This document shows positions 55,361 through 64,000 of a stretch of DNA of 64,000 nt, in pieces. Within the stretch, counting starts at the first letter, position 1; every line of letters begins with the position of its first letter. Location of the stretch: contig JADILM010000002.1 in assembly GCA_016617785.1 (NCBI GenBank), forward strand, positions 1,860,001 to 1,924,000, written 5' to 3'. A program made the translations under genes and the position numbers. The notes below the pieces were generated by a model. The model worked only from the letters and a program-made list of their open reading frames with translations. It was not told the origin of the DNA and did no database searches. The DNA comes from Sporobolomyces roseus. Taxonomy: Eukaryota > Basidiomycota > Microbotryomycetes > Sporidiobolales > Sporidiobolaceae.

Positions 55361-55585
55361 ATAGAGTTGGAAGGGCGAAAGAGAAGTGAAAGGTAAGAAA
55401 AAAAGAAGCATCTTCATCGCGGTGAAAGTTCGCGATGTGGGTACAAACTCGACGGATTCGAGCATTCAGTCTGAACACAAGTCAGATCGACGATACAACG
55501 ACGTATCAGAGAGTATTGGGACGACAAAACGAGTAGTTGCGAAAAACGACCGAAAAAAAAGCAAAGTATTTCTTCTTCCCACTGA

Positions 55586-57332
55586 TCAGGCAAACCTGGC
55601 CAATCTCCTAGCTCTCAACTCTTCCATAGTTGGCGCATCTTCCTCTTCCTCATCCATACCATCTCCTCCTTCTCCACCTTCAGATGAAGCAGCAGCGAGA
55701 GAAGCTTGTAAAGCGCGTTGAAACTCTTCTTCCTCCGCTTCTGCCGCACGAGATCGAGGCTGTGAATAGATTCCTTCTGGTCAGTATACTCACCACAAGA
55801 CATACTGAGAGAAAAGAGAGACTCACTTTAGCTGAAGTAGCACCCGAGCTTCCTCCCGCTTCACTCGCACTTTGTTCGCCCGGATTGATCCTGCTGACTC
55901 TCAAACTCTCCTCAATAGCTTTCGCCATCATATCCTCTCCACTCATCTCCATCCCACCTCCAGTACCTCCCCCTTGATTCACACTGTCCCCGTTCTGAGG
56001 CTGAGCTCCAAGGGAATCGTTGTTCATCTTTCTCCTTCTCCTCCTTTGTTCACTCTCTTCTTCCACACTTGACGATCCAGCTGACGTGACTCGACTATCG
56101 TCAATGATGATATCGTCGTCGTCGTCATCCTCGTCTGAAGCAGGTCGTTTCCCTTTCGAAAGAGTTCGATTCAGAGTAGGGTTCAAGCCGGAAGAGAAAG
56201 GGTTTGAAGAGGAGGAAGAAGCGGCACCGCCGAGAGAGTGACCGGCACCGTTGAATCGGATGTGAGAGTTGTTGTTATTGTTGTTATTGGAAGAACCGGA
56301 TCCTGAGGCGAAGGAAGAAGCTCCGTTACCTCCTCCCGAAGGGGCGCCGAGGGAAGAAGCGATGTTTGAAGCGTCGCAGGGAGGAAGAGCGTCGAGGTGA
56401 CTCTCGGAAGAGGGGATGATGGCGAAAATGGAATAGCCTGTCCGACGACGATGAATCAACGAAACTATAAAGGCACGTTGATCGTAACCTCGACTAACCT
56501 TGTAGTTCAAACTCGCGTAAGTGAAGACCTAGCGACATCTCCGAGACCCAGGTTGGTTGTGGCGTGCAAGAATCGAGATTGTAGAAACGATTTGGTGCAA
56601 ATCGACTGTGAAAGGACGAAGCATGGAGTTAGATTCTTCGCTTGGCGCTCTGATCTGATCCTGTACCTCGACTCACCGTATTGAGAACCAGTGCATTTGG
56701 TGATTGAGCAAGAAAGCTTCGATTTGTCTGCAGCAGAGAAGTAAAAGCCGAAGTCAGACTTCGCTGAGTCTTTCCAACAGGAGAGATGATGCTCACTCGG
56801 GTCTATTATGTAGATGAGCTAGTTCTTGATTGCCCCATCGCACGAGACGTAATCCGAGTACCTCCAACGCTTTCTCAGCGACTGCGAGGGGTGAGCCCAA
56901 CAAACCGATTAGCTATTTCACGCTTCTCGATTCGATGAACCTCCCTCTCACCTTGTACACTGAAGAACCCACTCTCATCTACGTTCTGACTCGACGTTTC
57001 TCCTCGTAATCTAGTCCCCGGATCCAATTGAGCGGATTCGAGTGCGTCTAATTCTCTTGCGATGTCGGCTAATGAAGCTGGACTGAAGAGTTCGGATTGG
57101 AGGAGATTGTTGATTGAGTGTTGTAGGCACATCATACTGCCAGCTGAGTGAAGGGGGAAGAAAGGGAGAGTGAAGGGAGGGGAGTCAGCGTTGCGAAGTG
57201 GGGAGAAATCGACCAGGATTTCAACGCACGCTCTTGCTATGAGGTTACGAAAGACGATCAGGAACTCGTCTTCGGAATGATTAGATCACGACTCACCTTT
57301 TCATGATAGATGTAAGATAGCAAATCGCTCAT
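55586..57332 (-). CDS. Ataxin-3-like Josephin deubiquitinase
   Basis: Eight exons (57297-57332, 57230-57236, 56952-57143, 56797-56881, 56677-56727, 56499-56605, 55827-56437, 55586-55759), 420 aa. It cleaves ubiquitin chains. The Josephin domain opens MSDLLSYIYHEKQEPGSMMC, with catalytic Cys20; catalytic His119 lies in NHQMHWFSIR and Asn133 in RFYNLDS, nearly the numbering of human ataxin-3. Two ubiquitin-interacting motifs follow: MMAKAIEESLRV (about 330-341) and EEEFQRALQASLAAASS (about 370-386). Between them and the Josephin domain is a disordered region with seven Asn in a row (about 210-216). Exon 2 is only 7 nt (CAAGAGC); without it the frame breaks and the Lys-Gln-Glu of the family is lost. 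Ends MEELRARRLARFA, a typical p97-cofactor-like basic tail. Confidence 0.9.
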
Positions 57333-58050
57333 CTTGTCAAAATTGATTCCGAGAAAGCCTGTAAAGATCAAAGAGAGGTACCGTCAGCTCAGTTCTGGCA
57401 TCATGAAAGGCTGCTTTGTAGCTCTCCGCTCCTTCCAGCTGCTCCTCTCCCCTTGTCGATGCGTCTGAACCTTTGTCCGTTTCATCATCTCGAATTTCCA
57501 TAGCTTCTCATGAGCTACCTGAGCCCCTCAGAACAATACAGACAGGTCATACTAGCATATTGTGAACATCAAACGTACCTTTTAAGCTGTGGGGAGAGAG
57601 GAAGAGCTAGTTGATGGAAAAGAGGCGAGGTAGGAATCTGTTCTTGAAGGGCTATTCGTAGGTGTGGCGCTCTGTTCGTAATCGTACAAGTCGTGAAAGC
57701 TGATTGCGATGCAATTGCGTGGTCGGTGAAGTGGAGAGAAGAAGGAAGATTACGCGTTCGAAAGTTGAGCGATGGACTTTTCAACTTTCGCAATCTCGAA
57801 CCCACCTGCACGAAGAACTATGGTACTGTAGACCGCGGGAAGCGTAGAAGTCTGCTCAGAGTTTCCCACTTGTGACTCCCACTGTGAACACTGAGTTTCG
57901 CAACACTTTCGACCAAACGAGCTGAACAAATTAGGAAGATGGCTGTATATAACAGATGACGACAGAATATATAACGTTGCAAAGCTCTATGAAGTATCAA
58001 CAAGTATATAAGGGAAGTGAAGTGAAACGGACAACCCCTCTCTCTCTCTC
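57333..58050. other. Intergenic between nitrate reductase and the Josephin gene
   Basis: 718 bp: nitrate reductase 3'UTR on the right, with a CT run at about 58,038-58,050, and the Josephin promoter on the left. No supported gene; short frames here lack splice or family support. Confidence 0.5.
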
Positions 58051-61000
58051 TTAGAACACGACCAATTGATTCGGTACGTCCCAACCCAACTCCGACAACT
58101 CTTGCTTAACCATCTGAATCATCGGATCTGGGCCACAGATCAACACCAAATCGTCCGGATCTCCCGACTTTGGTAGATGATCCTCTAAAAGTTTACGATT
58201 GATCCTCCCTCTCGAATGAGCCCAATCTTCCGATGCTTTCGACAAGACAAGATGTTGACGATATCTGTCTTTTCCGGCGAGTTCGGCGAGCGAGTTGAGT
58301 TCTCGACGCAGTAAGATGTCGGCTTCGGTTCGATTCGCGTTGATCAGCCATAGCTTGGTCGAGCTGTCCTTTTCGTCGTGAATGACTCCTCGTAGAACTT
58401 GAAGGATGGGAGTGATACCTGCATTCGTCGATGGTGCACGTTAGTACAAGGTCATTCAATGATTATGCTCATCAGCACAAGACCGTGTAGGATGTTTGGG
58501 ATTTAATGAAACTCACCACTTCCTCCACAAATCATTCCAATCTGCTTCGGTTTTCGTTCGACACCTCTCCATTTCGCAGTACCGTTGCCTACATGAGGGA
58601 AAGCGTGTTCAGCTTCGACGCGAACAAATGACAAAGTGGGATCAAACTTACCTAGCCATTCGAAAGAACCGAGAGGACCCTTGAATTCGATTTTGTCACC
58701 AACAACTAACTCCTCGAATCCAAGCGTCATCTTCCCTCCATCCGGGAAGTCAGGTGTCCGGAAGTAGACCTTGATGAGCAAGTCAATGAAGCCTTTCGCA
58801 TTCGAAAGCGAGACTGGGGTGTAGGCTCGTTGGACGAGTTCTCCCTCTTCGCTTGAATTGATAGCGGGTTTCCGACGAAGACGAGCGTAGACATGTTGAC
58901 CTGTTGGCAATCCGAGAGGCTGATCTGGATGCTCGAGGGCGAATCGATAAAGTCGTGAATCGTGATTGACGTTTCTGAGAATCGGACAATCTTAGTATCG
59001 CGTTGGGAAGTAGACTGAGTTGATGAAGACTCACTCGATAGATACAAGCTCGGCAGCTTTCCATTTCGTCTTTGACAAGAACGTAGGATCGGGTGATGAA
59101 GCGACGGGTTCATTCGTCTTGATAGCAGTCTCCTCCTTGACGAGAGTTCCGATGTGAAAGTCGGCGAGACGAAGTTTTGCGTCCTGTGAACGGGGAATGA
59201 CTGTCAGTCAAGCTCGGGAAGTGCTAATGCGAGACGTACGATTGAATGAATTGCCATAAAGTCTTCAGAAGCGTCTTCACCTGCGACGAGAGTGATCGAT
59301 TCGCTACCTCCACTATTCAGGATCAATACAGCGGAACCGATATCAGTAACGAGTGCAACGACAGGTCAGAGAAGAAGCTAAGCTCACGGATGATCCTTCA
59401 GGAATCCCTTTCCGTCGTAGACTTCTCCATGCACGATGAACCACGGATCTTCCTCGGTCGCTCCTTGTGCCCTCACTTCCTCCATCGTGATGATTCGACT
59501 CACTCCAGGCTTCGTCATGACTACTTGAGGTTTCTTTGCGATGCTACTTTCGAGTACCTTGTCGATATCAGAGTCCGATTTGACAGATTTTGTGAAGACG
59601 GGTTTGAGAGGATCGAGTCCGGCATCCTTCATTCTCTGCATCCAACCTCCGGGCTGAAGACCGGGCATCGTAGGATGTTCAAAGGTGAGGAGAGTGTCGT
59701 TGTTTGCATCGAGGGATGTGTGAATAGCGACTCGGAACCAGCAGCTATTCATCATACCCGTCGGATTCCAGTACATGTCTCGAGGTTGAGAAGCGAGACT
59801 CTCGTCGAGACCACGGACAGCGATAGATCCAGCTGTACATACGAGATCATCAGTCATGCGATCGAGTTGGAAGATTTCGCGAGTGAAGCCTACCTTCGAG
59901 AATTTGCGAGATTGGAACGTCAAGAGACCAGAATGCCCAGCAGAAGCATTCATCTCGATCAGTCAAGTCGATAGATCCCCACACTGGTCCTTGATAAGGT
60001 AGAGTGCGATACCTGCATGCGAGAAAGCGAGTCAGAAGCGGGAATCTCAGAGCGATCGAAAACAAAACGCACTGATCTTCGGGATAAGTGAGGGTAGCAA
60101 GAGTCCAGCTATCGCCCTCGTCGAGAGTGACTTCGACACGAGTTATCCTTCTCCCACCTCCAGCATAGATATACCCTTCGACTTTGTAAGTTTCCTCCTT
60201 CGTTTGCGAGGTCACAAGTCGCGTTTCGTTGTGAGCAGGTCGAGCAATGGCACTGTTGACATTGAGGTCGTTGATAATATATCGAGGGTCGTACCACCAG
60301 TCTCGCTCGGCTCGAGCCTAGACTTGCGGGAGAAGGGTTAGCGAGCGAAGCGAAGAAAGAACGAAGGAAGTCATTCACCTGCTCGGCGGAAAGAGTTGTT
60401 GGGAGGACCTTGTTATCCTGTGAGATCAAGGCTATGAGCTCGAGAAGGGAGAGGAAAAGCAGAGGAGAGGAGGAACTCACCCAAAAGTGAAGATGATGTT
60501 GACTCTCTTTATCACTGACTTCGATCTTCTTGAGCCATTTGACACTGCGCCCTACATGCCGAATTCATTCGAGAGGCTCAGCTCCTCGGAGGCTGAGGGC
60601 GAAGTGGGAGAAAGGTGCAAGACTTACCTCCGATCTGTCCAGGTACGACGAGGCGAAGAGGGAAACCGTGATCGGGTTCGAGAGCCTGTTCTCCCTCGAA
60701 GAATGTCAAATTAACTATTGAAGCGTGAAGCTGACATAGGATCGAGAGCCTACCTCTCCGTTCATAGCCCATGCCAGCATCATACCCTTCTCCTTCATCC
60801 TCGCCCATCTCAATCGCTGACTCGTTCCATACTTTCCATTCGGAAGATCCTCCGCTCCCTCAAAGATGACATGTTCCGCTCTTCTGAATCCTTCCTGACC
60901 AATGACACCTACGTTCCGAGGTCGAGCGTATTCGAGAACGTCTGCGAGGTAGACTCCAGTGAACAACGCAGTGCTCAAGCCGGCCGGTCCCCAGCTGAAC

Positions 61001-61663
61001 CCAAGTGACTTCTTGACGACGTTCTGTTCCTTCCTCCGGTTTCCAGCGCAGACGAGAGTGACGGGAAGGGTGACAGTTTGGAATTTGCGAGGATCGATCA
61101 AGTCGGCGAGAGTGAGGGTGCAAGGGTTGTCGACAAGGCCACCGATCTCGAAGGACCAGTTCGCTCCCTCCTCTCGAGTCACTCGCGGGACGACACCGTG
61201 ATTCCGAACGTAGAAGAGTCGAGTAGGAGTAAGGAACCCTTCTTTCCATAAATCAGGAAGCGGAGGTTCTGAGTTGAACGGCCATTTTCCTAGATCATAA
61301 CCGTTTGTCGTCGTCAGTGCATGTCCAACGCAAATATGGGATGACGTGAAACGTACCGGTCAGCCTGACGAGAGCTGGATCTCTGATAACGTGAGCATCC
61401 GGTGTTCCCTTGGTTGCCTCATCGGTTTCTTGCAAATCTGATAACCTGAAGGATGGAGGGATTCGAGGATAGTAGTCCGGTAGACTCGGCGCTTCTCGTT
61501 CGACGTCGATGCCTTCGATTTGAGCGAGCGAGGGAGGGTAGAAAGGTGAAGGAAGAAAGTTCGATTCGAATTCGAGCTTCGGGGAAGGAGGAGCTGTCGT
61601 TGGTCGAGTCGAGATGTCCGAGCCCGAGTCTGATCGGCTTAACGAAGGCGTAGGCGAGTTCAT
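58051..61663 (-). CDS. Nitrate reductase (molybdenum cofactor, cytochrome b5, FAD)
   Basis: Thirteen exons (61357-61663, 60754-61289, 60628-60685, 60481-60551, 60379-60417, 60073-60317, 59894-60012, 59388-59832, 59240-59312, 59035-59183, 58652-58974, 58517-58588, 58051-58418), 934 aa, near the usual ~900. It reduces nitrate to nitrite with NAD(P)H, the first step of nitrate assimilation, in the cytosol. Molybdopterin domain: FYVRNHGVVP, LVCAGNRRKEQ with the Mo-ligand Cys at about 183, GLSTALFTGVYLADVL, then the dimer domain (GYIYAGGGRRITRVEV, YWNPTGMMNSCWFRV). Cytochrome b5 domain: WFIVHGEVYDGKGFLKDHPGG, the first heme His in HPGG, the second in DFMAIHS. Reductase: RAYTPVS (FAD), MICGGSGITP, LICGPDPMIQ, and a final VF. 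The first ~95 residues are Ser/Pro-rich. The nitrite reductase gene lies upstream on the same strand. Confidence 0.97.
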
Positions 61664-62192
61664 GTCGTGCTGTAGGTCGATATCGAGGAGATTGAGGGAA
61701 ATCGAAAGTTAGTAAGTTGAACGAAGCGATAGGCCAGTCCTATCGCGGACGTAGAGTGCGAAGGGTTCCAGACTACTCACAATCAAGATCGCAACGTCAA
61801 AAGCGTGCCTTAACGACTCTGTATGAGAGCCCTCCACTCGTTTGAATTTAATCCTTATCAACACAACCCCTTGACCGGAGACTCGGCGAATAGCGTTCTT
61901 GATTATATGCCGAGCCTGAGCATCTGTTTTGACTCGGTTCTTGAATGGAAAGTGAAGAGAAGAAGAAAAGAAAACGAGAATCGCTCAACGTTCAACTCTC
62001 GCATGAATACCCAATTAAGACGACTTGATTTGGAGTAGAGAGATCCAGTCCATCGAAGACAGAGGAAGTACGACACGAAACAACAGAAAGGTAAAAGCAA
62101 AATCCGACTCGAAATCTACGAAAAAACTGAAATCTAGAAAACACAGGTTGTACAACACGAAGGAGACGAAAAGAGCTATGGGCATGCTCGAT
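61664..62192. promoter_or_regulatory. Nitrate reductase promoter
   Basis: 529 bp between nitrate reductase (start on the left) and the nitrite reductase stop. It contains a perfect inverted repeat at 61726-61746 and TTATCA at 61855-61860, that is TGATAA on the coding strand, the preferred site of AreA/Nit2-type GATA factors. Nitrogen control through these is likely from knowledge of the pathway, not shown here. Confidence 0.6.
61726..61746. promoter_or_regulatory. Perfect inverted repeat in nitrate reductase promoter
   Basis: Arms GCGATAGG and CCTATCGC separated by CCAGT, 63-83 bp upstream of the start codon. Each arm contains GATA, facing the centre. It could bind a GATA factor pair or the pathway-specific regulator. 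Confidence 0.5.
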
Positions 62193-64000
62193 TCACCAGT
62201 CTAGCTTCCCTCCCTCGCCGCCGCAAGCCTTGTCTTGTTCTCCGCAATCTCCTCCCGCTGCTTTCTTCTCGGGTTCGACGTCTCCATTCGGTCCAACGAG
62301 CCTGTGAGAGAGTAGAAGTAGCGTCAGCAGGTCGCAGTGGGATATGAGAGACGAGACGAGAGAGGAGAATGCGTACTCGAGGGTCATCGCAGGATTCTTT
62401 TCGAGAGCTTTCGCCGTAGCTTTCTTGACCATCCATTTCGAGCTTCCGATGAGAGCGTCCAGTTCGTCGGGCGGCGGAAGCTGAATGAGTAGATCTCCTT
62501 TCTCCTCTTTGACCTCGAAAGCGAGAATCTTGTAAGCCGAGTCGGTTAAGCAATCTCCGTGATCGAGAGTGAAGTTCCGCTTGTGGAGAGGGCATGAGAC
62601 GTAGAGAGTTCCATCTGAGTCGCCAATGATGCCATGTTCGAGGACGAACGCTCGCTTGTCTACAGAGTCGAGGAGTCAGCGATCGGTCAGGGTGTTTCGT
62701 CATAAATGAACTTACGAGGACACATCTGTTGAGTACAGAAGTAACCTCGACCAGGGACGTGGAAGACAGCGAGCTGAGAGTCGGCTCCATAACGTAGTGC
62801 GCAAGATGAAGTTCCTTCGTCGGAAGGTTGCAAGTCTTCGACCGTCAAGAGCTTGACAAACTCCCATTGAGAGCGAGGTGTTTTGAGGTGCTCGTCTCGG
62901 AACTGCTGTCCAGGTGCCTCCTTTGGCCACTCGGCTGGACGAATTTGACCTCTTTCTTTGATGACCTCCATTCCAGGTTTGCGCTCGTCCTACGAAGAAG
63001 CGAAAGGAGGTCAGTCTTTCCGATCAAGCAAGAAGTCGCTTTGAACGAGATAAGCTTACAGAGTTCGCAAACTGCTTAAACTTCTTGCGCACTTGCGGAT
63101 CCCCGAGCGCGAAGGCCCATTCATCGAAGTAGTTGCCGATTAATTGTTTCATTTCCGCCTCTAGATCTTGACAGATACCCAATTCGTCGTCGATGATGAT
63201 TTTCCTGAGCTTGACGATGCCTCCTTCGAAGGCTTCGAGCCACGTCGAGGTTCGTTGGAGTCGATCGGCAGTTCGAATGTAGAACATGAGCTAGAAACGG
63301 CAGCGTGTGAGTCAACTACCGAGAGTGACGAATCCGAGAAGCTTACATATCGATCCAGCAGAACAGTCACTTTCGAAGGAGGAACATCCGAAGCGAGCAG
63401 TTGAGCGTGAGCTGGTCTAGTGCCTCCATTCCCACCGACGAAGATGTTCCAGCCCTTGTCGGTTGCGATCAGTCCGAAATCCTTCGACTACAGAGCAGAG
63501 AGTCAGCAGCTTCTCTACGGACTGAGGAGGCAAATAAAGACGTACCTGAGCCTCTGCGCATTCTCGAACGCAACCAGACACTCCTCCTTTGATCTTGTGA
63601 GGTGATCTGATCCCACGGTATCGGTTCTCGAGGTCGATGGCCATTGAAACACTGTCGTCGAGCCCGTATCGGCACCACGAGCTACCGACGCACGACTTGA
63701 CGGTACGCAGAGATTTGCCGTATGCGTGGCCAGATTCGAAACCCGCCGAAATCAATTCCTGCCAGATATCAAGGAGATCATCTATCGAAGTCGACGAGAG
63801 TCAGCTTGAGAGAGCAGAGCGGATCAAGGGGCTGACGACTCACCTTTTCTGGCGCCGAACAGATCGATTCGTTGACCTCCTGTGATCTTTGTATAGAGGC
63901 CATACTTCTTGGCGACGCTTCCGATGACGATCAGACCTTCGGGGGTACTGTGAAGAAGACAAAGAGCGCATCAGTAATCGAGAGCGAAAGCAAGAAAGTC
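62193..64000 (-). CDS. Nitrite reductase, siroheme/Rieske type, C-terminal part
   Basis: Seven exons in the window (63844-63947, 63546-63781, 63347-63487, 63060-63290, 62716-62989, 62377-62659, 62193-62301); the gene continues past the right edge, and the last 53 bases are intron. The enzyme reduces nitrite to ammonium with NAD(P)H. Visible: TPEGLIVIGSVAKKYGLYTK, the 4Fe-4S/siroheme Cys pairs in SCVGSSWCRYG and KGGVSGCVRECAEAQ, NIFVGGNGGTRPAHAQLLA, and a C-terminal Rieske 2Fe-2S module with Cys-Pro-His (MCPHKRAF) and Cys-Pro-Leu-His (SCPLHKRNF), 20-odd residues apart. It ends with a Gly/Cys-rich tail (GGDCGEQDKACGGEGG). The N-terminal FAD/NAD half is outside. The order, same strand as nitrate reductase, makes a nitrate assimilation cluster; a nitrate transporter may lie to the right. 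Confidence 0.96.

Noticed and set aside
55361..55465. Earlier in-frame ATG (MLESVEF...) for the sirtuin
   Set aside because: The intervening sequence is a T/C-rich leader typical of 5'UTRs here; not excluded, only less likely.
59246..59974. 242-aa plus-strand frame opposite nitrate reductase
   Set aside because: Antisense shadow over exons 8-9 of a certain gene; no recognisable motif.
1..64000. tRNA, rRNA, CRISPR arrays, bacterial-type operons
   Set aside because: None seen; the genes are intron-rich and eukaryotic, and no cloverleaf or spaced-repeat pattern was recognised by eye.

Overview
The window is nuclear DNA of a fungus, most likely a basidiomycete. Almost every gene is cut by short introns of roughly 45-130 bp with GT..AG ends and CTGAC/CTAAC-like branch points. 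The gene set includes fungal elongation factor 3, a CSL-type transcription factor, and the carboxyl half of a siroheme/Rieske nitrite reductase next to nitrate reductase. I cannot name the species. I saw no rRNA, tRNA, CRISPR array or recognisable transposon.

Region 1 (1-16.1 kb) is an array of a 3,718-bp module repeated head to tail. There are three full copies and a fourth partial one, nearly identical by eye. Each module, read on the minus strand, carries an F-box gene followed by a small MYND-type zinc-finger gene. Further right the family decays. One MYND paralogue has lost its last zinc ligand (13.0-14.1 kb). A relic of an F-box gene tail follows at 14.3-14.66 kb, then a frameshifted MYND pseudogene (14.7-15.7 kb) and old intergenic repeat sequence to about 16.1 kb.

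Region 2 (16.9-47.0 kb) is a block of ordinary single-copy genes: a class I histone deacetylase, a 1,523-aa acidic low-complexity protein, a MYND protein of another type, a GNAT acetyltransferase, ornithine aminotransferase, a FIT-family ER lipid protein, a CDCA7-type zinc-finger/DDT-WHIM protein, a CSL transcription factor, translation elongation factor 3, an eIF4E-like protein, and a 166-aa membrane protein built from ten exons.

Region 3 (47.2-53.1 kb) holds the same F-box/MYND family again, now on the plus strand: one MYND gene, then an F-box and a MYND gene in the same order and spacing as in the left array. All members on both sides are therefore transcribed outward from the conserved block.

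Region 4 (53.4-64.0 kb, all minus strand) has an Hst3/Hst4-like sirtuin, an ataxin-3-like deubiquitinase, and the nitrate assimilation pair, nitrate reductase and nitrite reductase (the latter runs off the right edge).

The strongest candidate for something undescribed is the F-box + MYND module. It is a two-gene unit that amplifies in tandem, keeps its gene order and spacing, and shares a 19-bp promoter element. Its members range from intact to decayed, and copies show mosaic substitutions. Its function cannot be read from sequence. All gene models were assembled by eye from splice signals, reading frame and paralogue comparison; exon ends may be off by a few bases.
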